Notes: generated from the letters alone by a model not told the origin. Shown: positions 8,604 to 18,519, counted from the first letter of the stretch. The stretch is 64,000 nt of DNA from Paenibacillus sp. V4I3 (GCF_030817215.1 NZ_JAUSZA010000001.1:7747501-7811500), one strand, 5' to 3'. Numbers and translations are program-made.

Positions 8604-9610
8604 TTACGGAACATCAACGGTTCATCCCATTCGTTTATAAACTGATTGCTGGACTAGTAGTATTTGCGGGTATGTTTATTGTTTCCATGGCATTTGGGGC
8701 CGCAGATGTTACCGTCAAAGATGTCTGGCTCGCCCTCACTTCTCATGCTGTAGGTGATAAAATTTCGATCATCCATGAAATCCGTCTCCCCCGTGAAATT
8801 GCGGGGATTTTTGTTGGAGCCGCGCTGGCCGTTTCCGGTGCCATTATGCAAGGGATGACCAGAAACCCGCTCGCTGACCCAGGTTTACTTGGCTTGACTG
8901 CTGGGGCAAACGCGGCACTCGCTTTTACGATTGCTTTTATCCCTTCAGCCAATTATTTTGGGATTACGATTGCTTGTTTTATTGGAGCAGCCGTAGGTGC
9001 AAGCATCGTCTTCGGTATTGGCGCAGTGAAAAAGGGCGGCTTCTCCCCTCTGCGAATTGTATTAGCCGGAGCTGCTGTATCTGCGTTCCTATACGCGATC
9101 TCGGAAGGTATCGGTATTTATTTCAAAATTTCAAAAGATGTATCCATGTGGACTGCAGGAGGGTTGATCGGCACTTCATGGGGCCAACTCCAAGTCATTG
9201 CGCCATTTATTACGATCGGTATACTGATTTCCCTGTTCCTATCTAGGCAGCTTACCATTCTAAGTTTAAGTGAAGAAGTCGCTGTTGGATTAGGACAGAA
9301 GACGACACAAATCAAAACCGTTCTTTTTATCATCATCATCTTACTCGCGGGTGCTTCTGTTGCACTTGTTGGGAATATGGCGTTCATTGGTTTGATGATT
9401 CCTCATATTGTTCGCGCCATTGTTGGAACCGATTATCGTTTTATTGTGCCAATGTCGGCAATTATAGGGGCCGTATTTATGCTTTTTGCGGATACCCTTG
9501 GACGTACGATCAATTCTCCCTATGAAACACCCGTTGCGGCCATTGTGGCGATGATGGGTTTGCCCTTCTTCTTGTTCATCATACGTAAAGGAGGAAAGGC
9601 ATTCTCATGA
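8600..9610 (+). CDS. iron-siderophore ABC permease (FecCD family), first
   Basis: 336 residues with about nine or ten hydrophobic segments. FecCD marks include LPREIAGIFVGAALAVSGA, MQGMTRNPLADPGLLG and GNMAFIGLMIPHIVRA; the last region contacts the ATPase. The ATG overlaps the stop of the binding-protein gene (ATGA), indicating translational coupling. It forms the membrane channel as a heterodimer with the next gene product. Confidence 0.93.
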   Translation: MITEHQRFIPFVYKLIAGLVVFAGMFIVSMAFGAADVTVKDVWLALTSHAVGDKISIIHEIRLPREIAGIFVGAALAVSGAIMQGMTRNPLADPGLLGLTAGANAALAFTIAFIPSANYFGITIACFIGAAVGASIVFGIGAVKKGGFSPLRIVLAGAAVSAFLYAISEGIGIYFKISKDVSMWTAGGLIGTSWGQLQVIAPFITIGILISLFLSRQLTILSLSEEVAVGLGQKTTQIKTVLFIIIILLAGASVALVGNMAFIGLMIPHIVRAIVGTDYRFIVPMSAIIGAVFMLFADTLGRTINSPYETPVAAIVAMMGLPFFLFIIRKGGKAFS

Positions 9611-10617
9611 TTCATCCTCCCGCTTTAATAAAAAAACAACGGCTGCTCATATATGGTTCACTTGTGCTTATTACGATGACGATCGTTCTCGGGATGGGAT
9701 TGGGATACTCCTCTGTATCCTATGATAGGCTGATTCCTGCCCTTTTCGGTCAAGGCACATTCAAAGAAGAGTTCGTTTTATTTTCGATCCGACTGCCACG
9801 CATGATCATTACACTGCTAGCAGGCATGGCACTTGCCTTATCGGGTGCAATTTTACAAGGAATCACACGAAACGATCTAGCTGATCCGGGCATTATTGGT
9901 ATTAATTCTGGGGCTGGTGTTGCTATTGCCGTATTCTTTTTGTTTTTTCCTATTAAGGCGGGATCGTTTATTTATCTGCTTCCACTTGTTGCTTTTATAG
10001 GTGCTTTAATTACGGCATGCTTCATCTATTTGCTTTCGTATAATAAAAAGGTAGGTCTTCAACCCGTCAGGTTGGTGCTAATTGGAGTTGGGTTTTCAAT
10101 GGCGCTATCCGGAGTCATGATTGTCATTATTTCATCTGCTGAGCGGGCTAAAGTCGATTTTATCGCAAAATGGTTAGCCGGAAGTATTTGGGGTTCTGAC
10201 TGGCCTTTTATTTGGGCTATTCTTCCATGGTTAGCCTTACTCATTCCATTTACCTTATACAAAGCAAATCGTTTGAATCTCCTGGGACTAGGCGAACCTG
10301 TAGCCATCGGCGTAGGTGTATCCGTTGAAAAGGAACGAATTGTCTTACTTTTAACCGCGGTTGCCTTGGCCGCTTCGGCCGTTTCGGTTACTGGAGGAAT
10401 TGCCTTCATTGGACTCATGGCTCCGCATATGGCCAAAGCTTTGGTAGGACCCAGAAATCAATTATTTATTCCAGTCGCCATTCTGATGGGTGGTTGGCTG
10501 TTAGTAATGGCAGACACCATTGGACATAACGTGATTGAACCTGATGGTATTCCCGCCGGCATTATGGTCGCACTCATTGGGGCCCCGTATTTTATGTATT
10601 TATTATTGAAAAAATAA
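9607..10617 (+). CDS. iron-siderophore ABC permease (FecCD family), second
   Basis: 336 residues, the same family and length as its neighbour, with RLPRMIITLLAGMALALSGA, ITRNDLADPGIIG and GGIAFIGLMAPHMAKAL. Its start overlaps the previous stop. It is the last gene of the Fur-controlled operon; no strong terminator is visible in the following 60 bp. Confidence 0.93.
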   Translation: MIHPPALIKKQRLLIYGSLVLITMTIVLGMGLGYSSVSYDRLIPALFGQGTFKEEFVLFSIRLPRMIITLLAGMALALSGAILQGITRNDLADPGIIGINSGAGVAIAVFFLFFPIKAGSFIYLLPLVAFIGALITACFIYLLSYNKKVGLQPVRLVLIGVGFSMALSGVMIVIISSAERAKVDFIAKWLAGSIWGSDWPFIWAILPWLALLIPFTLYKANRLNLLGLGEPVAIGVGVSVEKERIVLLLTAVALAASAVSVTGGIAFIGLMAPHMAKALVGPRNQLFIPVAILMGGWLLVMADTIGHNVIEPDGIPAGIMVALIGAPYFMYLLLKK

Positions 10618-10678
10618 GCGAGTTTAAAAAAACTGAGCTCCATGGCATTATGGGTTCGGTTTCTTGCCGTATATTTTA

Positions 10679-10945
10679 TTATCGCATTACGTTGTTGGAT
10701 ATTTCACCAATTGTATGGATTTCAGTAGTAGTAAGCTTAAATTGCATTGCTTTTACATTTTCTTGAGCATGATGAATTTTAGAAGCGCCGGGAATAACGA
10801 TCTTCGGCACATCATCGGCACTCAGCACAAGCCAAAACTTGCCTACTACCCCTTGCCCATTGCTAAATTGCCAGCATCCCAGTCCGAGTGGAGAGAGCAC
10901 TAAATTCGTGCTTCCCAGTTTACGGAGTAATCTTGTTTTCTCCAT
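10679..10945 (-). pseudogene. aldo/keto reductase with a large in-frame internal deletion
   Basis: The frame opens with a typical aldo/keto reductase N-terminus (LRKLGSTNLVLSPLGLGCW) and jumps after about 40 residues to a typical C-terminus (PKIVIPGASKIHHAQENVKA, then LTTTEIHTIGEI). Roughly 200 or more middle residues are absent, including the catalytic Asp, Tyr, Lys and His regions, so the product cannot be a working reductase. The frame is intact from the ATG at 10945 to the stop. I infer deletion of an ancestral gene of about 300 codons. Confidence 0.75.
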
Positions 10946-11002
10946 GACACTCACCTTTTTTTCAAATTGAACGCGGGCTATCGCTTTTGCAAAGTAATGC
11001 AA

Positions 11003-11185
11003 TGTTGTATTTTCTACAACATTAGGCTGGCAAATCCGCGTTTTCCTGTGATTGTTGCACGAAATACAACATTTTCCCTCGAAAATAGCTCATTGTCATG
11101 AAATTAGGCTAAATTGTTGCACAACATACAACATTGATAGCTTTGTGAGAAGAAAAACTCCGGAATTGTTGTACTCCGTACAACA
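11003..11185. repeat. cluster of four 19-bp TGTTG...CAACA palindromes
   Basis: Four units at 11003-11021, 11053-11071, 11115-11133 and 11167-11185 share TGTTG(T/C)A at one end and (T)ACAACA at the other, with a variable 5-base centre. Starts are 50, 62 and 52 bp apart. The stretch lies between the deleted reductase and the sugar ABC locus and holds no gene. The units could be operators, folded RNA or a palindromic interspersed repeat. Confidence 0.75.
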
Positions 11186-11303
11186 TTAGCCCCTCACCAC
11201 GATCACAAACCCAAATTCTTAGCTGGCCAAGCTATAAAAAAATTTGTTTTATGTTTTTTATGGTTGGGGTTCCTTCCTGCTGGCAGCATACCGTATGAAA
11301 CGC

Positions 11304-11345
11304 AAAAAACCAGCAAACTCGAAAGAGAAAGTTTGCTGGTTTTTT
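11304..11345. terminator. terminator of the sugar ABC operon
   Basis: A 15-bp perfect stem (AAAAACCAGCAAACT and its complement) with T-runs on both strands, 80 bp downstream of the binding-protein stop at 11425. Confidence 0.85.
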
Positions 11346-11424
11346 CAACCCAAAATGTATCAAATTACAGTACTGTTTGACTGCAGCAGTCAGAATGGGA
11401 TTTAGGGGATGACGAATGTTCAGC

Positions 11425-12984
11425 TTATTTCTTTGCAGTCGCGTACCAATCATTGACTTCTTTGACGCTTGCATCTCCGCCGGAAGTTTTGAATTTCTGT
11501 TGGAATGCTTCCAAACCACTAATGGCTTCTGCTCCGAAAATCAACTTCGTTGTGTAGTCTCCTACCATCGTATTCAACTGTTGGAAGTTTTTCGAGAACT
11601 CAGGCAAGTAAGGAGCGAAACCCAATGGATCAAGCACTCTTAAATTAGCTTCCGTCACATTCATAAACTTCCAAGCTTCAAACAAGCGTAAATCTTTACG
11701 TACACGTGCTTGCCAGTAAGTTGGATAGTTTTTGTCATCTGAGCCCATTAAGAAATTATTTGCTCTATTGCGCTCATCTGTAAAGATAGGTTGAATCGGT
11801 GTATACGTGCCATCCTTGAACGTAAAGTGCTTGTTCTCTTCACCAATAGCCATCCCTTTAAACGTATCCTTTTCAAGTTTAGCGTTCATCCATTTGATAG
11901 CATCCTCAGGATGCTTGGATGCTTTAGGAATGAAAGAAATACGGTCAAAGCCTTGGTTTGCAGATAGGCCTACTTTGCCATCCTTACCTTTTAATGCTGG
12001 AAGAAATGTCGCCTTAGCTGTAGGTATGTTTTTCGCTAATGCATCTGCAATAACAGGCACATCAGACCAGTTCATCAGAATGATTCCTGCTCTTCCGCTT
12101 GTGAATTTTTCTTTAGCGGTAGCATCTTTATTGGCGGCAAACTCTTTATCAATCAAGCCTTGTTTAAAGAGATCTTGGGCAAAATTGATATAATCTTTGT
12201 AAGCTGGGTCTAGAATTCGCGGTGTTAACTTCCCATTCACATTATTCCAGAAGTTCGGCATACCAAAAGCACCGACAATGTTATCAATGAAGGCTGAATC
12301 GCCTCTCACCGTTAACGGAATATTTTTATCTCCGTTCCCACCTGGATCCTTCTCTTTGAATGCTTTGAGAACAGCCAACAACTCATCCAACGTCGTAGGC
12401 GCTTTCAATCCTACTTTATCAAGCCAATCCTGCCGAATGTATAGGCTAGTAGAGGTGGTCGGTATACTTTTGGTAGGGATTGCGTACAATTTCCCATCCA
12501 CTTTAGCGGCTTCCAGAGCTTCAGGATCTACAGCCGATTTAATGTTGGGTCCAAATTTATCGATCAGCGGCCCTAAATCTACTAGAGCGCCTTTTTTCGC
12601 ATAGTCTGCATATAAGGCTTTGAATTCAGTCCCACCAAGTGAAGTAATCACATCATAAGCCTCTCCAGAGGCAATGAGAATGTTCAGCTTATCTTGAGGC
12701 TTATCTTGGGGAAGCATATCATATTTCACTTTGTAGCCCGTTTTCTCTTCTAGGAACTTAGCTACCGGATACGTGTTGTAGTCCTCTTGCTGCCAAATTT
12801 GCAACGATCTTAACTCTGCCTTCGGTCCAGCAGTTGTCGCAACTGCCGTAGTTGCCGCTGCTGTGCTAGCTGGGGATGCATTGCCGCCTGTGGCCGTGTT
12901 TTTGGATGCGCAGGCGACAAGTGACGAAACGGACAAGCATGCTGCAACAGTTATAAGCATCGCTTTGTTGTGCTTTTTGAGCAT
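11425..12984 (-). CDS. sugar ABC transporter substrate-binding lipoprotein (family 1, LplA/YtcQ type)
   Basis: 519 residues. The lipobox LVAC is near residue 25, followed by a low-complexity Ala/Thr linker. The body fits the large family-1 solute-binding proteins that serve LplB/YtcP-type permeases for oligosaccharides (WQQEDYNTYPVAKFLEEKTG, SANQGFDRISFIPKAS, and a tail ending EVNDWYATAKK). The protein traps a saccharide outside the cell; the actual sugar is unknown. It lies downstream of the two permease genes and is followed by a strong terminator. The nearby histidine kinase and AraC-type regulator probably control the set. Confidence 0.9.
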   Translation of the reverse strand: MLKKHNKAMLITVAACLSVSSLVACASKNTATGGNASPASTAAATTAVATTAGPKAELRSLQIWQQEDYNTYPVAKFLEEKTGYKVKYDMLPQDKPQDKLNILIASGEAYDVITSLGGTEFKALYADYAKKGALVDLGPLIDKFGPNIKSAVDPEALEAAKVDGKLYAIPTKSIPTTSTSLYIRQDWLDKVGLKAPTTLDELLAVLKAFKEKDPGGNGDKNIPLTVRGDSAFIDNIVGAFGMPNFWNNVNGKLTPRILDPAYKDYINFAQDLFKQGLIDKEFAANKDATAKEKFTSGRAGIILMNWSDVPVIADALAKNIPTAKATFLPALKGKDGKVGLSANQGFDRISFIPKASKHPEDAIKWMNAKLEKDTFKGMAIGEENKHFTFKDGTYTPIQPIFTDERNRANNFLMGSDDKNYPTYWQARVRKDLRLFEAWKFMNVTEANLRVLDPLGFAPYLPEFSKNFQQLNTMVGDYTTKLIFGAEAISGLEAFQQKFKTSGGDASVKEVNDWYATAKK

Positions 12985-13061
12985 GGGTAGACCTCCCTAA
13001 GTGTATGTGTTTACTATATCATTAAACCCTGGATGCTGAAATCCAGAGCGTTAATGCACAA

Positions 13062-13937
13062 TTACCCTTTCACAGAGCCAATGAGTACGCCTTTGACAAA
13101 ATGCTTTTGCAAATAAGGATAGACGAGCAGCATCGGAATAATGGAGGCAATCACGGTTGCGGATCGAACTCCCTCCGGTGATGTATTCATCAAGTCGTCC
13201 GTACTTTTATTCAAAGCATTGGAACTGTCGGCATTCAAAACAATGTCGCGCAAGTACAACTGCAAAGGCTTAAGGCCTGCATCATTAATATAGAGCATCG
13301 GGTGAAAATAGTCGTTCCAGAAGTAGACAGCATAGAAAAGAGCAATCGTTGCGATGACAGGTACACTTAAAGGAAGTATGATGCGAAAAAGAATCGTAAA
13401 GTTACGAGCGCCATCCATTTTGGCGGATTCTTCAAGAGCCTCAGGCAATGATTCATAGTAGCTTTTGATCACAAGCATATTGAATACACTAATAAGAGCA
13501 GGCAGCATCAGCGACCATAAGCTATTAATTAAATGCAGCTGTTTCATTAGCAAATAATTTGGAATAATTCCGCCATTAAACATCATCGTGAAAATAAACA
13601 GCAGCATAATCATCGAAATGCCTGGCAGATACCTTTTGGACAATGGATAAGCCGTTATTGCAGTTACCAGAATTGCAAGCACTGTACCAACAACTGTGAT
13701 GAGCAGCGAAATCCCTATCGAGTGAAGAAATTGGCTGGAGGACACCACATATTTCATTGTATCTAGCTGGAAGCCTACTGGAAAAATCCCTACTTTACCG
13801 GAAACTACCGCTGACTCATCACTAATGGCTTTGGATAAAATATTGGCCAAGGGCAGCAGTGTAGCTAAGCCGGATAATAATAAAACAAGATAAATACAGA
13901 AGTCTAATGACCAATCACTAAGCGTTTTTTTATGCAT
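13062..13937 (-). CDS. carbohydrate ABC permease (YtcP/LplC type)
   Basis: About 291 residues with six hydrophobic helices. The permease loop is EALEESAKMDGARNFTILF, in the EAA motif position. I start at the ATG at 13937 because AGGGGTGG lies just upstream; an ATG at 13955 lacks a ribosome binding site and overlaps the previous gene's stop. It pairs with the permease at 13949-14914 and ends MLLVYPYLQKHFVKGVLIGSVKG in pieces typical of this family. Confidence 0.92.
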   Translation of the reverse strand: MHKKTLSDWSLDFCIYLVLLLSGLATLLPLANILSKAISDESAVVSGKVGIFPVGFQLDTMKYVVSSSQFLHSIGISLLITVVGTVLAILVTAITAYPLSKRYLPGISMIMLLFIFTMMFNGGIIPNYLLMKQLHLINSLWSLMLPALISVFNMLVIKSYYESLPEALEESAKMDGARNFTILFRIILPLSVPVIATIALFYAVYFWNDYFHPMLYINDAGLKPLQLYLRDIVLNADSSNALNKSTDDLMNTSPEGVRSATVIASIIPMLLVYPYLQKHFVKGVLIGSVKG

Positions 13938-13948
13938 GTTTTCCACCC

Positions 13949-14914
13949 CTACCATATGCTTCGCTTGATTAGTTTTTTACTAAGTTCATTACCTGCTACG
14001 ATTAGGATGAACCCAACGAGGGAGTTGAACAACCCGACCGCTGTACTAAAGCTATAATCTTGTTGACCGAGACCTTGCCGATAAACAAACGTACCGATAA
14101 CATCGCCGGACTGATACACGACCGAATTGTACATGGTCAAAATTTGCTCCGTACCCGCTTCAAGCAAGTACCCCATGCGTAAAATTAAGATTAGAATGAT
14201 CGTTGGCAAAATACCCGGCAAGGTAATGTGGAGCATTTGTCTAATACGTCCTGCTCCGTCAATGGAAGCGGCTTCATATTGTTCCTGTTCGATACCTGCA
14301 ATGGCTGCGATAAAGATAATCGCGTTCCAGCCTGATTCCTTCCAACCTGCTGTAAATACCACTACACTTCGGAAGAACTGGTTGTCCAGAAAGAAGGAAA
14401 TCGGCGTCCCACCGAACCACTGAATCATATTGTTCACTAGACCGCCTGATGGGGACAAGATATTAATAAACAATCCTGAAATGATCACCCATGATAAGAA
14501 ATGCGGTAGAAAAATAATGGTTTGAATCGTCTTCTTGAAAAAGGCCTTCCGAACCTCATTCAAGAAAAGCGCGATGATGATCGGTATCGGAAAAAGAAGC
14601 ACAATCTTGTAAACGCTGATCAACAAGGTATTCATGAAAACCTGATAAAACTCTTCGGAATGTATGAGCTTCTCAAATTGATCCAGACCCACCCATTTAC
14701 TTCTGGCAAAACCATCAAAAATGTTGAAGTCTTGAAAAGCGATAATAATCCCATACATAGGCGCATATTTGAATACAAACAGAACTAACAATCCCGGCAC
14801 TAATAATAGGTATAAATCAAAATTGGTTAGAATTAGCTTCCAACGGCCACTACCTTTTGTCTTGGGCTTGGCGTGAGCTTTTTTTCGTTCAAGCTCTGTT
14901 AGCGTAACACTCAT
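13949..14914 (-). CDS. carbohydrate ABC permease (LplB/YteP type)
   Basis: 321 residues. A basic N-terminus is followed by six transmembrane segments. The EAA-like loop reads EQEQYEAASIDGAGR and contacts an ATPase not encoded here. As in other Paenibacillus sugar importers, a shared MsmX-type ATPase elsewhere probably serves it. The first gene of the three-gene import unit; AGGTG precedes the ATG. Confidence 0.92.
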   Translation of the reverse strand: MSVTLTELERKKAHAKPKTKGSGRWKLILTNFDLYLLLVPGLLVLFVFKYAPMYGIIIAFQDFNIFDGFARSKWVGLDQFEKLIHSEEFYQVFMNTLLISVYKIVLLFPIPIIIALFLNEVRKAFFKKTIQTIIFLPHFLSWVIISGLFINILSPSGGLVNNMIQWFGGTPISFFLDNQFFRSVVVFTAGWKESGWNAIIFIAAIAGIEQEQYEAASIDGAGRIRQMLHITLPGILPTIILILILRMGYLLEAGTEQILTMYNSVVYQSGDVIGTFVYRQGLGQQDYSFSTAVGLFNSLVGFILIVAGNELSKKLIKRSIW

Positions 14915-15023
14915 GAATGGCTCACCTCCGTGTTCTTATAGGTTAATTATATAGGTGCCTTGAAACGACTTGTAGATGGTAATATTTCTGTTTCTGGTGC
15001 AATCTTATGGTATTTATGCAAAC

Positions 15024-15057
15024 AAAAAAGCCAACCTCTTTCTTATAGAGACGGCTT
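15024..15057 (-). terminator. terminator overlapping the end of the histidine kinase gene
   Basis: On the minus strand AAGCC pairs with GGCTT and TCTCT with AAGAG, followed by TTTTTT. The stem begins inside the last codons, separating the regulator genes from the transporter genes downstream. Confidence 0.65.
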
Positions 15058-16887
15058 ATCAGATGAATATTTAGTTGTCATTCGAACCGTAACGGTTGTC
15101 CCCTCTCCGAGTGTAGAGTGAAGCTCCAGTCCATAGGCGTCTCCTGCGAACAGCTTGATCCTTTCATTCACATTGAACAAACCATACGAGCTTCCGGAAC
15201 CGTCTGATTTCATGGTGGGACGCGGCTTTGTCAGCAGACTTTGCACAAGCTCTGGCTCCATGCCGATACCGTCATCCGTGACGGATATGATCAGAACCCC
15301 CTCTTCCTGTCTCGCCTTGATCAAAATAGATCCTGTTTTGCCCTTTGATTTTCTTATCCCGTGCAGAAGGGCATTTTCCACAATTGGTTGGAGTGTGAGC
15401 TTAGGCATTTCAATATCATCCATGCCATCTTCGATGTCAAAATGAACCTCAAAACTCTTTGGAAATCGGGTTTGCTGAATCTCCAAGTAAACCTTGGCTA
15501 AATTAAGCTCATCGGTCACACTGACCAAATCTCTGCCCTTATTTAAGCTCAGCCTGAAATATTTGGCCAACCCATCGATCATCTGGCTAATATCGTGAGC
15601 GTTGTGTCCAATAGCAATCCAATTGATCGTATCCAAGGTATTGTATAAGAAATGAGGGTTAACCTGTGCTTGCAAAGCTCGAAGCTGTGCTTCACGCTCC
15701 TGCACCTTCGATGTATACGTCTCTTCCATTAAATCTCGGACCCTATGGATCAGATGATCGACGCTCTTTTCTAGCAAGTTAAAGTCGCCTTCCGACGTTC
15801 CGCTCTGCTCATCCAGTCCCTCCATGCCTTCTCGTTTAATGGCTCTTATCACCATCTGTACGCGACGATTCATTCCCCGAACGATAAAAGCAATCAGAAT
15901 AAAAACAAGGATGAGGAACAGTATCGTTACCCCTGATAAAGTCGCCGCACTGGAAAATTGATTCAACGAGGCAGCACGGGAGCTAATGCCATTCTTAGGC
16001 ACTTCCGCAACCAGCTTCCAACCTGTGGAGCCAATCGTCGTATAGACGACATATTGTTGGATGTTATCCTCTGTGATGGCAGATACGCCTTCATTCTTTT
16101 GTTCTATAGCGCTAAGCACGGCACTAGATTTCAGCTTCGTCCCGAGCAAGGATTTGTCGTTGTGCAAGACGACCGTGCCACCCGGTGCAACCATGAATAC
16201 ATTTTGCTCTTTGTTCAACTCGATATTGGATAGGATACTTTCTATGGTTTTAGAAGCGACTTCAATAGATAAAACTCCTGACAAATGATCGTAATTATCC
16301 GGATCCCGCAGTACTCTAATACCCGAGAAAATATAGCGGGCGCTCTGTACATCGTCTAGAAAGTTTTCCAAGTAAGCTCCCGTCCACACGAGATTGCCAT
16401 TGGCGTTCAATACATCTGTGTACCAAGGACGGTTTTTGATGCTTTCCCACGGAAAGAAATTCACCCTTTCATGGGAAAAAAGCTTGGAGTCGTTGACATA
16501 CAATCGAACACGGAACACAATCGGATTCGTTTTGGCATTATCAACCAAAATACGCAGTTCCTTCATGGCGTCGAGTTGATCGCTATCCGATGTTGAGGTG
16601 CTTAAATACTGATGCAGCTTAGGATTCATGAGAATCGTATTCGAAATATCTCGGGCGGAATCGAATTGGTGATTCAAATTGATTTCAGCCTGCTTCAACG
16701 TCTGAAGCATCGTTCGCGTTACTTCTTCTTCCAAAATGCGGGAGTACCTCTGCGAGTATGCATACAGTAATATGGAAGCTGGAATCAGGATCAACACAAT
16801 GTAAGCGACCAGCCATACCCTTGCTGCAATAACGCCCTTGAAGATCATCGATACGTAATTCCAACCTCTACTCATGAGATGCTTCAT
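15043..16887 (-). CDS. YesM-family sensor histidine kinase
   Basis: 614 residues. Two transmembrane segments (about 20-40 and 300-325) flank an extracellular Cache-like sensor domain; a HAMP segment follows, then the His_kinase domain with ALQAQVNPHFLYNTLDTI (phospho-acceptor His) and a GHKL ATPase domain with VTDDGIGMEPE and GSSYGLFNVNERI. It likely senses an extracellular sugar or the loaded binding protein and phosphorylates the response regulator encoded just upstream. Only 15 bp separate the two genes. The start is uncertain: AGAGGGG lies 1 base before the ATG at 16887 and 13 before the ATG at 16875. Confidence 0.93.
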   Translation of the reverse strand: MKHLMSRGWNYVSMIFKGVIAARVWLVAYIVLILIPASILLYAYSQRYSRILEEEVTRTMLQTLKQAEINLNHQFDSARDISNTILMNPKLHQYLSTSTSDSDQLDAMKELRILVDNAKTNPIVFRVRLYVNDSKLFSHERVNFFPWESIKNRPWYTDVLNANGNLVWTGAYLENFLDDVQSARYIFSGIRVLRDPDNYDHLSGVLSIEVASKTIESILSNIELNKEQNVFMVAPGGTVVLHNDKSLLGTKLKSSAVLSAIEQKNEGVSAITEDNIQQYVVYTTIGSTGWKLVAEVPKNGISSRAASLNQFSSAATLSGVTILFLILVFILIAFIVRGMNRRVQMVIRAIKREGMEGLDEQSGTSEGDFNLLEKSVDHLIHRVRDLMEETYTSKVQEREAQLRALQAQVNPHFLYNTLDTINWIAIGHNAHDISQMIDGLAKYFRLSLNKGRDLVSVTDELNLAKVYLEIQQTRFPKSFEVHFDIEDGMDDIEMPKLTLQPIVENALLHGIRKSKGKTGSILIKARQEEGVLIISVTDDGIGMEPELVQSLLTKPRPTMKSDGSGSSYGLFNVNERIKLFAGDAYGLELHSTLGEGTTVTVRMTTKYSSDKPSL

Positions 16888-16902
16888 TCCCCTCTACCGT
16901 CT

Positions 16903-18519
16903 TTACATGAAATGATCACGAAATGAGCTCGGCGTATGTCCAGTTTGTTTCTTAAATATTTTGCTAAAATAGCTAGGATCCGAGTAGCCAACGGCATAGC
17001 AGACCTCATAAAATTTGTTGGCTGGATCTTTCAAGAGCTCCTTGGCTTTGTCCACCCGAACTTTCGTCATATATTCGTTGATGGTTTCGCCTGTCTCCTG
17101 TTTGAATAGCAGGCAAAGATAGGTGGTAGATAAGAATACTTCCTTCGCAATATCCCCCACCTGCAGGTTTTCCGCGAATCGTTTATCGATTAAGGAACGA
17201 ATACGTTCAATGACATTTTTGGCTTTGCCGCTGCGCTTTTCACCGATTCGCTCACACACCTCGATGAGATGGGATTCCACAAGCCGTCTTAAATCGCCTA
17301 ACGTTTCTTGTTGAAAAACCCTAACCAGAAGCTCGTTCTCCTTCTCCTCCAACCCCTGCTTGTGAACATTCAGCTCCAGCAAGATTCGGCTTGCAAGCAG
17401 CAGAAGCTGCAAGCTTAAGTTGCGCCCATACGGCATGCCTTCTGCACGATTGCGGGAAAGAGCGCTATAAATAACATTTAGTTCTTCCTGCACCTTGCCA
17501 GTTTCCGCAGCTTTCAAAGAAGAGATCAATCTCTCATTCTGCGCTGGATCAAAGCGGTACATGCTGTCCTTACCCTGTTCCAAATTATCCATGGAGATAA
17601 CCTGATTCTTACCGAGATACCATCTTTGATCAGCGGCTTCTCTTGCTTGCGAATACGACTGCGGCAAGCTGGCAAGCCTCGATATTCGTTCGCCCACGCC
17701 GATGGTCACACTAATTTTCAAATAGTTGTAGAGACTTTCGCGGACTTCCTCGGCTAATGTAAACAAAAGACTTTCCTGATCTTCCTGCTCCACCAGCCGA
17801 AGAATGCCAACGAACTCGCCTATTTGATTTTCAAAAACATATCCACCAATCTCTTTCTCAATAAGCTCTTGCACGATATTAAGTACAGAGTAGGATAACA
17901 GCTGCTGATCCCTCTCGGATCGGTTCTGTGCAACCTCAGACGCATTGTCTATGCGAATCGCAATCACCCAGTATGTCGCCTCAAACGGAAGCTCAAGCCC
18001 GAGGAATAGGGTACGATCCTGTATACGTGCAGGAAAAGTGATCCCTTCCCTAATTAATGACATGAGGAATTTCTCCCGCAGCAAGGGCATGCTTTGAATG
18101 AGCTTGACCTGCATGTCCTCAATCAGTTTTCGTTCCTGCTTTTCCGTCTGTAAGGTACGAACCAAGCGTTCAACCACCACGCTCAGCTCCCCCAAATTGA
18201 CGGGCTTAAACATATAATCGACCGCTTTGACTTGAAGCGCAGATTTCAAATATTCGGCATCATCATGGCCGCTCACAAAAACAATTTTGATATGAGGAAA
18301 TCGCTCACTAAGTATATTCGACATCTGAATGCCATCCATATTGGGCATACGCACATCCGTTAACACTAAATCCGGCTTCAATCGCTCAATAACCTCTAAC
18401 GCAACGTCACCGTCATCCGCATCACCCACAACTTCAATCCCATAAGCATTCCAGTCAAAATAGGTACTTAGCCCAAAACGAACTGTCGGCTCGTCGTCCA
18501 CAATGACTAATTTATACAT
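16903..18519 (-). CDS. YesN-family response regulator with AraC-type DNA-binding domain
   Basis: 538 residues. The receiver domain (1-120) has VIVDDEP, the phospho-acceptor Asp in LVLTDVRMPNMDG, and Lys in YMFKPVN. A middle helical region of about 300 residues follows, and the C-terminal 100 residues are an AraC-type pair of helix-turn-helices (LQVGDIAKEVFLSTTYLCLL, YAVGYSDPSYFSKIFKK). Partner of the histidine kinase immediately downstream. The expected target is the adjacent sugar importer operon starting at 14914. AAGGGAGG lies 10 bases before the ATG. Confidence 0.93.
   Translation of the reverse strand: MYKLVIVDDEPTVRFGLSTYFDWNAYGIEVVGDADDGDVALEVIERLKPDLVLTDVRMPNMDGIQMSNILSERFPHIKIVFVSGHDDAEYLKSALQVKAVDYMFKPVNLGELSVVVERLVRTLQTEKQERKLIEDMQVKLIQSMPLLREKFLMSLIREGITFPARIQDRTLFLGLELPFEATYWVIAIRIDNASEVAQNRSERDQQLLSYSVLNIVQELIEKEIGGYVFENQIGEFVGILRLVEQEDQESLLFTLAEEVRESLYNYLKISVTIGVGERISRLASLPQSYSQAREAADQRWYLGKNQVISMDNLEQGKDSMYRFDPAQNERLISSLKAAETGKVQEELNVIYSALSRNRAEGMPYGRNLSLQLLLLASRILLELNVHKQGLEEKENELLVRVFQQETLGDLRRLVESHLIEVCERIGEKRSGKAKNVIERIRSLIDKRFAENLQVGDIAKEVFLSTTYLCLLFKQETGETINEYMTKVRVDKAKELLKDPANKFYEVCYAVGYSDPSYFSKIFKKQTGHTPSSFRDHFM

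Noticed and set aside
10664..10903. Plus-strand 79-codon frame
   Set aside because: It is antisense to the aldo/keto reductase relic, which matches a known family on the other strand.
11003..11185. The palindrome cluster as a CRISPR array
   Set aside because: Units are palindromic with only four copies, spacers differ in length and no cas genes are present.
11232..11519. Minus-strand frame across the terminator at 11304
   Set aside because: It crosses a strong terminator and overlaps the binding-protein gene in a different frame.
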